Source: Phaeosaccion multiseriatum
Lineage: Eukaryota; Ochrophyta, other classes
Reading direction: 5' to 3'
Assembly: GCA_965112735.1 (NCBI GenBank)
Contig: OZ218954.1
Location: 1,116,001-1,180,000, forward strand
DNA: 64,000 bases
The position numbers were made by a program, and so were the translations under genes. The notes below the pieces were generated by a model that made no database searches, was not told the origin of the DNA, and was given only the letters and a program-made list of their open reading frames with translations. Positions 1 through 12,571 of this stretch are shown here, piece by piece. How positions within the stretch are numbered: the first letter of the stretch is position 1; every line of letters begins with the position of its first letter.

Positions 1-133
1 GAGGAATATCGACATATGGATAGAGGCATACGGACAGACACACAGACAGACAGACAGACAGACAGGACAGGACAGGAAAAGATAGATAGACGGAGAGATA
101 GAAAAGATATAGAGACAAACAGACAGATAGGAT

Positions 134-175
<42 letters not shown>

Positions 176-198
176 AGAAACAGAGAAACAAAAAGACA

Positions 199-236
<38 letters not shown>

Positions 237-371
237 ATATGAAGCGCACACAGACATACACACACATGAGAAGGACAGGAGGTGAGCACTTTGCCAACTT
301 TGTCTCTACTTCATTCAATGTTCATACTCATACGTAAGACACAAAAATATTACGTAACACGTTTTAAGTAC
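1..371. repeat. CA/GACA microsatellite-rich intron of the TRM5 gene
   Basis: The stretch contains (GACA)n near 40-180 and (AC)n near 198-232 and no protein similarity that I can see. It follows the last visible TRM5 exon on the minus strand. The next expected TRM5 exon (start of the methyltransferase core) is not present, so the intron must continue past the left edge. Confidence 0.6.
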
Positions 372-2272
372 CTCGCTGGCAGGTCCGCTCCGACAGATTT
401 GGTCGATGAGGCGTCCGTGCTCCGTGACCAGACGGCTGTTCCAATACACTTGCGCAAAGTCAAACTTGAACACACAACCCCCCTCCTTCACCTGCGCACA
501 CACAGAGAGACACAGACACACGCACACACACACAGAGAACACACACACACACACAGGGGGACACAGACACAGACACAGGCACACACCCACACACACCCAC
601 ACACACCACACACACAGACACCCACACACACCACACACACAGACACCCACACACACCACACACGGGACAGGCAAGTATTTGTCAGTCACGATGTCACTGA
701 TACATGTTCCATCTTTCTGTGAACTGACACTCAAACTGGACCGGTCAAACTGCAACTGGAACTGACCGACCTGCACCACCGTGTCCACGGCTCCGGCGAG
801 CACCTCCATTGGGAAGGTGCGGAACTGATTATGGATCTCGCCCGTCTGGAGTGAGTGAGTGAGTGAGGGGGTGAGTGAGTGAGTGAGTGAGTGAGGGAGT
901 GAGTGAGGGAGTGAGTGAGTGCTTAGACAGTACCAGGCATGCTTCTGCCAGGAGTATCGTCCCTTCACCGCCGAACCGTACCTTGTTGACCACGGTCCTG
1001 ACACTCTTGTTCTTGTCCAGTACGACTTGGCCGATGAGGAACCGGTAGGGCAACAAGTGCTCCCTGCGGTAGGCAGGCATATGGGCAGGCATATGGGCAG
1101 AAATAAGAAGCTGCAAACTTCAAACCTACCTCTCCCAGTCTGTCACCCACGCCCACACGCACGCACACACACACACACCTGAGGTTCATGTGTGCAAGAT
1201 GACCGACGGTTTCGAAGGAGGTGATGATGTCCTGCTCCCCTTGAATGAGGGGCGTCAGCAGCTGCTTCAGCACCTCCTCTGTGGACCGATCTTCATAGCT
1301 CCTGGTGACAGTGAAGGTCGTCACTTCAGCCACACCTCCCCCCCCGCCCCCACCCTCTAGCTGCAGCCGAGTCCGGATGATTGCCTGGGCTTCCTCTGAG
1401 AGGCCCTCAAGGGAGACAGGGTCCACTCCTTCCTTGAGCAACAGTAGACGCATGTCCTCCTCTCCTTCCACCTTCTCTACGTTGCGACGTCTCGGCAAGC
1501 TCAGGAGCTCTTTCCTGAGCACCTTCATGAGCGCACTCGTTTCTCCCTTGGGGATCTTCAGAGCCGCCACTTGAATCGTTCGCGTGAACGCGGCCTTGTC
1601 TAGCACCGTCATAGAGGGGGTAGCAGCGAGGCTCTTGTTGTTGTTGTTGTCCACCGTGTTAGGAGTACCTCCTTCGTCAGCCCTTCCTCCCCCCCCTCCT
1701 TCTCCTTCTTCTCCTTTCCCTTCCTGCATGGCTGCTTGAGCTGCGGCTCCTGCTGATGACGGTAACGAGGACGACCAACCTCGGGTAGATGATGACGATA
1801 GTATCCCTGTCCTGGCGTTCACTAGGCTATATGCACCGCCCCCACTGCGCAGAGTTCGCGGCAGAGTAGCAGTGCCAAGTTGCTCAGCCCGGACGTTGCC
1901 TCTCCAGGTGTAGCCCAAGCTGATCCCTAGCCGGCACCACTCCCTCGGCGGCTGCTCTGGTCTTGCTCGCTTCCTGGCCCTTCGTGCTTGCGTCCACCTT
2001 CTTACAACGTCACCACCGCCGCCGCCGTCGCCACTGGTGTCGCTGCTACGGATGGCACTTCCCGTCCCGGTGCTTCTGCTGCTACTGCCCCCGGAGGCAA
2101 AGCAGCTGGTGCTCCTACCGCTACTGCTGACGACAAAGGCGGCTCGACCTCGATGAGACTGAGACGCCTCCAGTCCCAAGACGAAAGGCCTCAGATTTCC
2201 TAGGAGAAGAGCCGCGAATGGAAGCGAAATTCCGGAGGGGGCGCTGCGTAAAGGAGAGGGCGCAAAAGGCAT
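372..2272 (-). CDS. TRM5: tRNA (guanine(37)-N1)-methyltransferase, 5' part (partial at left edge)
   Basis: TRM5 enzymes use S-adenosylmethionine to make m1G37 next to the anticodon, which prevents frameshifting. Four visible exons (2272-1179, 1063-982, 845-771, 491-372) have GT-AG borders and agreeing phases. The region from MTVLDKAAFTRT (about residue 221) follows the eukaryotic TRM5 N-terminal domain: GHLAHMNLR, then LPYRFLIGQVVLDKN, FPMEVLAG and FDFAQVYWNSRL.TEH, the classic run-up to the SAM-binding core. The core itself is off the left edge. About 220 low-complexity residues precede the conserved part and start MPFAPSPLRS; this may be an organelle leader or the start may lie further downstream. 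Introns carry (GT)n and (CACT)n arrays against the splice sites. The family call is firm; the start codon is uncertain. Confidence 0.9.
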
Positions 2273-2509
2273 CTACATAAGAGAGACAGAGCTTGAGGGG
2301 GGGGGGGGGAGAGTGAGGAGGGAAATTACCAATCATCCACTGCCATCCTGCCCAATAGTAAAACTTGTTCTAACTGCCAGCGAATCGCGAATCTCTTCCT
2401 GATGCTCTGCTTATGACCATGAAGAGAATAAAAGAGCACATCTCCTAAAGGATATTAAGGAGAAGAAGCAGCGAGATCTGCAGTATTCGTCCGGAGGGGC
2501 GTCGTGATC
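2273..2509. promoter_or_regulatory. Short bidirectional intergenic region
   Basis: Only about 237 bp separate the putative start of TRM5 (minus) from the start of the DUF3395-like gene (plus), so both promoters must lie here or overlap the 5' exons. A run of 12 G lies near 2297-2310. No TATA box or other named element is convincing. Confidence 0.4.
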
Positions 2510-5500
2510 ATGGCTGGGGAGGAGCAGGATGACCAAGACGCCTTGCCTTGCCAGGGCAAACTGGGCAACTACACTTTGCCCAAGATCTATCCCGGAAACA
2601 AGATACGCTGCCCCAACTGCGGCTGCTGGCACGGGTGCGAGGCTATCATCGACCTCTACCGCGACTGTCCTCGATGCTGCACAGGTGCGTGTCTCTACTA
2701 TCAGCCCATCAGCCACGTCGCTCTTTCTCACGTCGGTAGCGTCTCTCTCATTCCTCTCTCTAAGCTCTGCTCCCTGGAACGCGACAACACCGGTAGTAAG
2801 ACGCGTAGCCCGGACACGCTTCACTCACCAATAACGCACATGAGTGCGCAACATACAAGCAAAGCCGCCTTCCCATTTCTGCCTCTCTCCTCCCCCCACC
2901 CCACCCCTCCTCTCCTCTACTCTACTGTTTTCTCCTATCCTCTCTATGTGAACAACGGCTGAACGTCCCTACGTGCTGCTTGTGCTACAGTCCTAAAGTG
3001 GCCGAGCGAGTTCAAAGCTACCGACGTGCCTGAAGGTATTGGCCCTCTTCGCATCTTGGCCGCCTCCTGGGGCCACCGGCGCAACCCAGCCAAGGCCATT
3101 GATGTCAGAGCTGTAAGTACAGAGACAGTGCCCATCACGTAGTCAAAAGGGGCTGTCCTGTGTCTTGATTCCTCCTCCTCCTTCCTCCAGCTTTACCCAA
3201 AACCCTGTCAAAAGGGTTATCCCAAGTCTTGATTCCTCCTCCTCCTTCCTCCAGCTTGTTCGCCCCGGGCTTTGCAGAGCTTTCTTCCGAGCACATCACG
3301 CCACGCTGCCCCTCGAAAGATATAAGAGTGATCATAATGCATGATGACCTGATGATAAGACCGTTGTGATGATAATGCTTCCCCCCCCTCCACAGACGTT
3401 ACACGCGATGGTGGAGCAGTACCCTCAAAAGAACCGTCTCTTCGTCAACACCACACTCAATTTCAATACCTGGATGGGTGACCCATGGTGAGGAAACAGG
3501 AGAATAACCATACAACCAACATGCATACTCCTCTCCCTCGCCCTCCCACTGTCTTCTTTCTCCATCTCTTCGTCTTTCTCTCTCTCATTCTCTGTCCCCT
3601 CTCTTCTCTGTCTTCTCTCCTCTCTGCCCCCCCCCCCTCCCTCTCTCGTCGTCGCCACTTCTCCTCCCCCTCCCCTCCACATTGACCTTGCCTCGACCCT
3701 TCCTCTTGCTGCTCCTCACAACCAACCATTCAACCCCACAATCCTCCCCTACCTCCACCACCACCACCACCACTGCCCAGTCCTGGCGAGACCAAGATGC
3801 TTCGTATCCGCTACACCTTCCTCACCCCTCTCTTCACACGCTACGGCATGCAGGGCCTCGAGCTGTGGCAGAACGAGAACCCGTGAGTTTGAGTATGAGC
3901 TTGAGTGTTTTTCGGTCCTTCAAGACGTGCGAGTTTGAGTGAGGAGTTTTTGTAGTGGTTCTCTCCTTCGCTACCCCCCTCACCCTCACCCTCACCCTCT
4001 CCCTCTCCCTCACCCTGACCCTCACCCTCATCCTCTGCCTCGCCGGCACCCTCACCCTGACCCTGACCCACACCCTCTCCCTCACCCCCACCCTCACCCT
4101 ACCAGAGACAACCCCGGTTTCCTGGAGCAGCCTGTGGATTTCTGTGTGCCCGACTATCTCCCTCTCGTCATCATCTTCAAGGCCACTTACGGCAGCCCAG
4201 GGGGGTCGTATCGAGACAGGTGCTGAGCTTTACGTTAGGGGTGTTGCGTTTTGAATGTCTCTACGTTACGTTTACGTGTATATTGATGGGGTGTTTGTTC
4301 TGTATTGTCTCTATGTTAGGGGTTTTGTGTTGAGACAGGTGTCTGCTGTTCACTATCCCAGCTATACGCCTACACCCGCTACACTATATTGACCATACCC
4401 CACTCTTCCCTACTACACTAACTTTACCCTACCCTGTACCCTATACATTGCACTAGCTCTATCTGATACCCAAGTCCATCAACTACATCAGCTATACCCT
4501 ACACCCGCTACACTATATTGACCATACCCCACCCTACCCTACCACACACTCTACATCCTATACACTAAATTTACTATACCCTACACCCATGAAATGCACC
4601 AACTTTCCCTTGCCCTATCCTATACACTGCAGAGGGGTGTTTGACGTGACGGAGATGATGCGTGGGAGGGTGCATCGCCAAGGAAACAAATTCCTTGAGG
4701 TGAGTAAGTCAGTAAGTCAGTAAGTAAGCTGTACATGTTGTGGTTGGAGAGGGACGGGGCAGGTTGGATCGCCAGGAAACAACTTCCTGGAAGTTCGTAT
4801 GGATGTCGATGCTATACTGTTCTACATCCTGCATCGATGCCTTCGATGGACCTCGACATCCTGGATCGATACCTTCGACGAACCCATCTGAGGCCATGTG
4901 CTCTACTTGCCCTTGTTTGGTCGTCCTGACACCTCTGACTTTCTCTCTCTCTCTCTGGACCAGCCCTGACTCCACTCCCTCCCTCCCTCCCTCCCTCCCT
5001 CCCTCCCTCCCTCCCTCCCTCCCTCCCTCCCTCCCTCCCTCCCTCCCTCCCTCCCTCCCTCCCTCCCTCCCTCCCTCCCTCCCTCCCTCCCTCCCTCCCT
5101 CCCTCCCTCCCTCTCCACCCCCCCCCCCCCCACCAAAGGTGTCCCACAAAGAGAATCTGACCGAGCTTCTTGGCGACCCCTGTCCAGGCAAAGTCAAGGC
5201 CCTCATTGTCAGCTACGAGGTCCTTGGGACTGAGGTGAGTGAGTGAGTGAGTGAGTGAGTGAGTGAGCAAGTTTGGGTGAGTGAGTGACTGAGTGAGTAT
5301 GTGTGAATGAGTGAGTGAGTGGGTGAGTGAGTGAGTGAGGGAGGGAGGGAGTTACTTAGCGAGGGAGGGAGCGAGGAAGTACGGGACTGACGGAGTAAGT
5401 TATTGAGTGCGTGAGCGAGAGAGTCGGAGAGTGCGTGAGTGACTACGAGAGTGAGTAAAATGCAGAGAGTGTGTCTGTTTTCCTCACCGATGGCGTGTTG

Positions 5501-8500
5501 CTGTTGGTGATACAGGGCTCAGCGATGGCAATGGAGTGTGACGATCGGCTCATGCACCCTCTGAGTGTGAGCAGCACACCCCTCTTGGCCCCTCTGCTGC
5601 TCGTCATCAAAGCTACATATGGGCAGGTACGGCGGGGAAGGCAGGGAGGGAGGGAGGCAGGGAGGGAGGAGGAAGGGAGGGACGGACGGACGGAGGGACG
5701 GAGGGACGGAGAGAGGGAGGGAGGGAGAGAGGGAGGGAGGGAGGGGAGGAAGGGCAGGGGTAGAAGGAAGGATGGAGGCAGGCACATTAGGCTCCAGCCT
5801 GCTGCGCTTTCTCTGTCATTTATTTGAGTTTTTCTCCCGCCCCATCCACTGCCATCCACTGTTATCACCTGCCATCCCCCGCCATCCCCCGCCATCCCCT
5901 CTCCATCCACTGCCATCCCCTCATCCTCCCCACTTACCATCCTTCTCTCCCCTCTCCATCCACTGCCATCCCCTCACCCTCCCCACTTACCATCCTCCTC
6001 TCCCCTCTCCATCCACTGCCATCCCCTTATCCTCCCCACTTACCATCATCCTCTCCCCTCTCCATCCACTGCCATCCCCTCATCCTCCCCACTTACCATC
6101 ATCCTCTCCCCTCTCCATCCACTGCCATCCCCTCATCCTCCCCCCACCAACTCGACCCCGCCCCCCATCACCCCCCAGACGGAGGAGGGCATTCAGCAGC
6201 GACTGGAGTACGTGCAGCAACAGCTCATGACCATCATGGCGCTGGAGGATCGAAAGAGCTCGGGACTGCCAGTCACGGCAAAGGAGAGCAGGAAGTGCAT
6301 GGACCTCGAGCCGGTGAGGGGGAGAGGGGGGTATTGTGACATACGGAAGCAGGAATGTTCCGTTGAGAATCGAGGTGTGTGTGGGGGGGGGGCAGAGGCA
6401 GGCATATGGGCAGACAGGCGTATTGGGCAGAGACAGAGACAGACAGGCAGACAGACGATGGCTCATGTTTGTCCTTGTGACCCGATGTCGTCAACCTACC
6501 TTCCTCTTCCCCCCCCCCCTCCCCCCTTTCCATCCACTGCCATCCTTCCGCCGCCATCCATCCCCTGCCATCCATGCATCCACTGCCATCCCATCCTCTC
6601 CTATCAGCTAATCGAGGAGCTGGAGCAGCTTCAGTCGCTTGAAGTGCGTTTCACAGACGTTACAGAAGCCGTGCAGAGACACGTGGAGCACATAGGAGGG
6701 GGTGCTTTGGAGTACCTCGCGGATCAGGTTAGTGAGCATTACAGCCTTCCTTACCATACCCATTACATACCAATCGGATGTACATGTGTTTGGACTTTCG
6801 ATACGTGAACAAAATTACGTTAATTGTATGTGTGTGTGCGTGCGTGCGTGCGTGCGCACACATACCACACGACGGGGCGAAAAGTTAGGGGGGAAAGAGG
6901 TAGGGTTGGAGGGAAGGGGGGAGGTAGAGGAGTGGCGGTTACCTTTCAGAGAGTGGAGGTTACCTTTCAGAGAGTGGGGGTTGCCTTTCAGAGGGTGGGG
7001 GTTGCCTTTCGGAGGTGGAAGGGGTTGCCTTTGAGGTGTTGGGGAAGGAGGGGGGGGGGTAGGAGGGTCATGTTGGTACAACCTTGTCACCCCTAATGAG
7101 GAACAACACAAGGGCAGAGTGGTGGCGGAGTGGGGCCCCAAGTGTACGCACTTGTAATCACTTGTAATCACTTTTTTAAGTAAGCTGCTGGGATCGTATC
7201 ACACCCTTACTTTGTTCGTTGGTGGCTTCCCATGCACTCCCATCTCCCTCCCTCCCTCCCTCCCTCCCTCCCTCCCTCCCTCCCTCCCTCCCTCCCTCCC
7301 TCCCTCCCTCCCTCCCTCCCTCCCTCCCTCCCTCCCTCCCTCCCCCTCCCTCCCCCTCCCTCCCCCTCCCAGGAGGATTTAAATCGGCGGTTCGGAAACC
7401 CTTATCCCGGGACGAGGAAGGAGTTTCGAATTGAGTATCTGGTGAGTGATTGAGGAAGTGGATGAGTCAGTGGGTGGGTCAGAGAGTGAGTGAGTGCGTG
7501 GGTGGATGAGTGAGTGCGTGAGTTAGTGAATGATTGAGTGAGTGAGTGAGTGAGTGAGAATGCCGCAGACGGCATTTGAAACTCAAATTCGGAAGTGGCC
7601 TTCCCATCACCTGAAACTCAAACCTCGAGCTGAATCTCCACTTGGGCTGCAGATCGTGGGCCATGACAGCGAGCGATTGACGTCATCTGACGAGACAACG
7701 CGGACAGGCTATCAGAGGAACTACATCCTGCAGAAGAAGGGAAGGAAGGAGGTGCAGGTGCGTGCGTCTGTGTGTGCGTGTGGGGTTGGGTGTTGTTGTG
7801 TGTATGTGTGTGTGCGTGTGTGTTTGTGTGTATGTGTGTGTATGTGTGCGTGTGTTTGTTTGTGTGCATGTGAGTGTGTGACAGAGAGTGCGAGTATGTG
7901 TTTGTGTGTGTGTGTGTGAGAGAGAGAGGGCGAGTTTGTGTGTGCGTGTGTGTGTGTGTGAGAGAGAGTGAGTATGTGTGTGTGTGAGAGAGTGTGAGTA
8001 TGTGTGTGTGAGAGAGAGTGTGAGTATGTGTGTGTGAGAGAGAGAGTGTGAGTATGTGTGTGTGAGAGAGAGAGTGAGAGTATGTGTGTGTGAGAGAGAG
8101 AGTGTGAGTATGTGTGTGTGTGTGTGTGTGTGGGGGGGGGGGGGGGTTGCGTGACATCCTGCAGAAGAATGGCAGGAAGGAAGGCAGTGGGGTGCGTGTG
8201 CATGCATGTGCCTCTTTTCCTCTCATCCTCCCGCCCTCCCTCCCTCCCTCCCTCCCTCCCTCCCTCCCTCCCTCCCTCCCTGGCGTCTCTGCAGGTGAGG
8301 GATGTGCACGGCAGAGGAGTCATGGAAGAAGACATCCGAGAAGCGGGACCGAAAGTGCTGCAGGTGGGTGATGTCAATGAATGGGTGGGTGGGTAGTAAG
8401 TCAATGTGTGGGTTTGTAGCAAGTCAATGGATGGGTGGGTGGGAAGTGAGTCAATGGATAGGTGGGTGTAGATGTAAAGGAGTGGGTGGGTGGGTAGGTG

Positions 8501-11500
8501 GGGGCATGAGTGGCCAGTGAGTCAGCCTCTGAGTGGGTGAGTGAAAGTGAGTGAGGGAGTGTCTGAGCGAGTGGGAGTGAGTGAGAGTGAGTGAGAGTGA
8601 GTGAGAGTGAGTGAGAGTGAGAAAGAGTGAGTAAGAGTGAGTGAGTGAGTGAGTGAGATGGAGTGTGTGAGTGAGTGAGAGAGATGGAGTGTGAGTGAGT
8701 GGGAGTGAGTGAGTGAGAGTAAGAGTGAGTGAGTGAGTGAGGGAGAGGGAGTGAGTGAGCGAGTGAGTGAGTGAGTGAGGGAGTGAGTGACTGAGTGACT
8801 GACTGACTGACTGACTGACCGACTGACTGAGTGATTTAGTGGTGAGTGACTACTACGTTCATGAGTGACTCGTACCGTCCTGCACCTCACACCCGTATCA
8901 CCAACTGCTGCACCATCCACCCATTCGTCCTCAGGTGATCGAGGTTCTCTCTGCATCCTACGGCCACCCCACCAATGCTCGCAAGACCTTCGACGTGTCT
9001 AACCAGCTGAGGCACATCATCGACGAGCAGGGAGGAGACAGCCTCACCATCACCACAGAGGACGACCTCAAACGCATATTCAAGGACCCCTGCAGGTAGG
9101 CATATGGGCATACGGAAAGGCGTAGGGGCAGGCAGATACCCCTGACCCCTCCTTCCCTTCCGTCCCCTCCCCCTCCCCTCCCCTCCCCTCCCCGCCCCCT
9201 TCCCTCCCCTCCCCTCCCCTCCCCTCCCCTCCCCTCCCCTCCCCTCCCCTCCCCTCCCCTCCCCTCCCCTCCCCTCCCCTCCCCTCCCCTCCCCTCCCCT
9301 CCCCTCCCCTCCCCTCCCCTCCCCTCCCCTCCCCTCCCCTCCCCTCCCCTCCCCTCCCCTCCCCTCCCCTCCCCTCCCCTCCCCTCCCCTCCCCTCCCCT
9401 CCCGTCCCGTCCCCTTCGCCTCTCCCCTCCCCATCCACTGCCATCCCCACTTCCACCCAGGGGGGTGCGTAAGCGCCTTCTCCTCAAATACGTGGCGCGT
9501 GGTCTCAATGGCAACCTGCGTGTGGACGAGAGGGACGGATACCTGATATCGGATGTGCTCATTGGCTACGTCGACAAGGCGAGGTTCTTGGGAGGAGCGA
9601 GAAGAGTAGGAGGTGGTGGTGGGGGGCGAAGGAAGGATGGTAGCCTAGGGAAGAAAGAGAAGGACGCCAAAGCGGAGGAGGAAGAGAAGGAGAGAAGGAG
9701 CGGAAAGGTACAGGTGAGAGTGAGTGAGTGAGTGAGTGAGTGAGGGAGTGAGTGAGGGAATCAGGGAGTGAGTGAGTGAGTGAGTGAGTGAGAGAGTGAG
9801 TAAGTGTGTGGGGGAGGGAGAGAGTGAGTGAGTGGGGGAGGGAGTGAGTAAGTGAGGGAGGGAGTGAGGGAGTGAGTGAGGGAGTGAGGGAGTGAGTGAG
9901 TGAGTGAGGGAGGGAGGGAGTGCGTGAGCAAATGAGTGAGTGAGCGAGTGAGGGAGTGAGTTGGTGAGTGAGGGAGTGAGTGGGTGAGTGAGGGAGTGAG
10001 TGGGTGAGTGAGGGAGTGAGTGGGTGAGTGAGGGAGAGTGACTGAGTGATTGAGTGAGTGCGTTAGTTTGTGAGGGAGTGGGTGAGTGAGTGAAGGAGTG
10101 TGGGTAAGGGGGTGAGTGAGTGAGTGAGTGAGTGGGTGAGTGAGGGAGTGAGTGGGTGAGTGAGGGAGAGTGAGTGAGTGATTGAGTGAGTGCGTTAGTT
10201 GTGAGGGAGTGGGTGAGTGAGTGAAGGAGTGTGGGTAAGGGGGTAAGGGAGTGAGTGAGTGAGTGAGTGAGTGAGGGAGGGAGTGAGGGAGTGAGGGAGG
10301 GAGTGAGTGAGTGAAGGAGTGTGGGTAAGGGGGTGAGTGAGTGGGTGAGTGAGTGAGTGAGTGAGTGAGTGAGTGAGTGAGTGAGTGACTGAGGGAGTGA
10401 GTGAGTGAGGGAGGGAGTGAGTGAGTAAGTGAGTGGGTGAGTGAGGGAGTGAGTGGGTGAGTGAGGGAGTGAGTGGGTGAGTGAGGGAGTGAGTGGGTGA
10501 GTGAGGGAGAGTGAGTGAGTGAGTGAGTGAGTGCGTTAGTTTTATGAGGGAGTGGGTGAGTGAGTGAAGGAGTGTGGGTAAGGGAGTGAGTGGGTGAGTG
10601 AGTGAGTGAGTGAGTGAGTGAGTGAGTGAGCGAGGGAGGGAGTGAGGGAGTGAGGGAGGGAGTGAGTGAATGAAGGAGTGTGGGTAAGGGGGTGAGTGGG
10701 CGAGTGAGTGAGTGAGTGAGTGAGTGAGCGAGTGAGCGAGGGAGGGAGGGAGGGAGTAAGTGAGTGAGTGAGTTAGTGAGTGAGTGAGTGAGTGAGTGAG
10801 TGAGTGAGCGAGCGAGGGAGCGAGGGAGCGAGGGAGGGAGTGAAAGAGGGTTTCTGAGAGGGAGTGAGCGCGGAGGGAGGGAGAGGAGAAGGAGGGGGGT
10901 GGGGGCTGGGCTTGGAGTGGTGAAGTGAAGGAAACATGCTGCGAAGATGTGTGTGCTCCCATGCCCCCTTTGGGCCTAGCAGACTGGTCACTGGGTCAGA
11001 TCGACTGGTCATCTCCTCCACTCAAGTAGTGCTGAAGTAGCGATCCAGCAGGAGGGTGCCACTAAAACACAGGAGCTTTCTGTGCTTGATGTCTTCTTTC
11101 GTAACACCCCCCCCCCCAATCGCAAACAAACGTGTTGGTCATACACCGTAGCGTCAGCAGCATGAGCCGGCGTCGCCAGCAGAGGGTCGAGGCCGGCACC
11201 GCAGCAGCAGTAGCGGGGAGGAGAAGCAGCAGCAGCAGCAACAGCAGGAGGAGGAGGCGGAGGAGGAGGAGGAGGAGGCGGAGGAGGATAAGAAGGAGGA
11301 GGAGGAGGAGGAGGAGGAGGATGATGATGGCAGCGAGGGCCAGGTTGACGCGCACGCCCTGGCCAAGGCCAGAGAGGCAATGTGAGTGCCAGTTTTCCAG
11401 AATTTTTATATTCACCCTACCCATCTACTGCCATCTAGTGCCATCTAGAGAGAAAAGTAGTAGACCGTCTAGTACCATCTAGTAAGGAGGAGGACTATCT

Positions 11501-12384
11501 ACTAATGCTGTTTGAGGAGGACTATCTACGAATACTGTTTGACCCCCCCCCCTTCTCTCTCCCATCGCTTCGCTTCGCTGCACACCTTGCCTCCTCTTAA
11601 CGTTGCATGACTTCATGTATGAATGAATATACCACGGAATATACCACGGAACAAACCACGGAATGTCTCTACACTCACAGGAGACGCAAAGAGCGTGGGG
11701 GTAAGGCGCTGTCCGCAGTGGGGCCCTCCAGGAAGAAAGAGAAGAGCAAGGTCGCCTTCACTAGCAGGAAGAAGAAGGAGAAGAAGGATGAGGAGGAGGA
11801 GGAGGAGGAGGAGGAGGAGGAGGAGGAGGAGGGGGGGGGAGGGGGGTGAGAAGCAGCAGAAGCACGGAGAGGAGCCAGGGGGCGAGGAGGGAGGAGAAGG
11901 AGGAGGAGGAGGAGGAGGAGGAGGAGGAGGAGGAGGAAGAGGAGGAGGAGGAGGAGGAGGAGGAGGAGGAGGAGAAGGAGGAGGAGGAGGAGGAGGAGGG
12001 GGAGGAGGAGGAGGAGAAGGAGGAGGAGGAGGAGGAGGAGGAGAAGGAGGAGGAGGAGGAGGAGGAGGAGGAGGAGGAGGAGGAGGAGGAGGAGGAGGAG
12101 GAGGAGGAGGAGGAGGAGGAGGAGGAGGAGGGGGGGGGGGAAGAGAAGGGGGCTTGGGCCACGACCAGGAGCGGCGGAAAGCATCCTCCTTCGGCATCTC
12201 GGCACTCTTTCTTGGAGGCGCGGCGGCTTTGGGCAAGCGGGGAACGCAGAAGACACAGATATCATCTTCCAAGTCAAAGGAGGGAGGAGATGAGAACAAG
12301 GAGACGAAGAAGGAGAAGAAGAAGCGGCAGCAGCAAGAGGAGGAGGAGGAGGAGAAGAAGAAGGGGTCTGGGGGAGGAGGCTGA
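2510..12384 (+). CDS. Multi-exon protein with four DUF3395-like repeats and an acidic/lysine-rich tail
   Basis: Exons with agreeing phases: 2510-2684, 2991-3112, 3396-3487, 3781-3882, 4106-4219, 4633-4699, 5139-5234, 5516-5626, 6179-6313, 6608-6727, 7373-7441, 7653-7757, 8295-8363, 8935-9095, 9461-9713, 11161-11381, 11681 onward. ATG 2510 is chosen because it opens the frame and is followed by a Cys cluster (CPNCGCWHGC, CPRCC). Four units then share the order (A)xYG or SWG, later DVxxxL, then DPCxGxxKxLxIxY: about 3033-3830, 4170-5210, 5600-7441 (diverged, with PYPGTRKEFRIEY) and 8935-9510. This is the pattern of the DUF3395 domain at the C-terminus of DNAJC11; no J domain is present. The C-terminus is Lys/Glu-rich. 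It ends either at TGA 11849 or, after one more change of frame in the GGA array, at TGA 12384. Function unknown. Confidence 0.75.
4975..5112. repeat. (CCCT)n microsatellite in an intron
   Basis: About 34 nearly perfect CCCT units supply a long pyrimidine tract just upstream of the acceptor at 5138. Similar arrays lie at 7243-7345 and 8230-8280 in other introns of the same gene. Confidence 0.95.
9160..9413. repeat. (CCCCT)n microsatellite in an intron
   Basis: About 50 pentamers, almost perfect, fill the intron between the exons ending at 9095 and starting at 9461. The array is flanked on the left by a CATATGGGC motif and on the right by the CCATCCACTGCCATCC oligomer that recurs across the window. 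Confidence 0.95.
9714..10856. repeat. 1.1-kb GTGA/GTGAGGGA array starting at a splice donor
   Basis: The array begins at the donor after the exon ending at 9713 and is built of GTGA, GGGA and GTGG units. A longer unit with the landmarks GTGCGTTAGTT and GAAGGAGTGTGGGTAAGG recurs near 10050-10120, 10180-10240 and 10525-10590, so there is higher-order structure. It fills most of the intron that ends at 11160. Confidence 0.9.
11790..12132. repeat. (GGA)n array in the last exon(s) of the DUF3395-like gene
   Basis: More than 100 GGA/GAG units, some GGGGGA runs. The coding frame that enters (KKKEKKDEEEE) is not the frame that looks coding on exit (KASSFGISALFLGG at about 12178-12220), so either a short intron or a length change lies in the array. 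Confidence 0.9.
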
Positions 12385-12571
12385 TTCATTCTTAATAGAC
12401 TTGTTTCACTGGGCTGCCGCGGTTAGTGTGGACTACCATAAACTTTAAATATATAGAATCCCCTCCATCCCCCCATTACATTATTGTTCGTACCGTGAGG
12501 AAGGAACAGAAAGCAACAAACAAACAAACCCAAAGCTTGAACCGCCCAAGCAGTGCCGAGGTGGGACGGGA

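Noticed and set aside
4740-5270. Long open frames translating to PPSLPPS or EGGREGG repeats
   Set aside because: They are translations of the (CCCT)n array in an intron; the real exon 5139-5234 reads in only one frame and is bounded by splice sites.
7618-8422. Large His/Thr/Ser-rich minus-strand frames
   Set aside because: Produced by (GT)n/(GA)n arrays in introns of the plus-strand gene.
8887-9562. Gly/Arg/Glu repeat proteins on the minus strand
   Set aside because: Translation of the (CCCCT)n microsatellite.
10195-10962. 255-residue minus-strand frame of THSLTHSLT type
   Set aside because: Translation of the GTGA array; no other coding feature.
11613-12448. Poly-Glu, poly-Pro, poly-Ser and poly-Leu frames on both strands
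   Set aside because: Six-frame products of (GGA)n. Only the flanking Lys-rich segments belong to the DUF3395-like gene.
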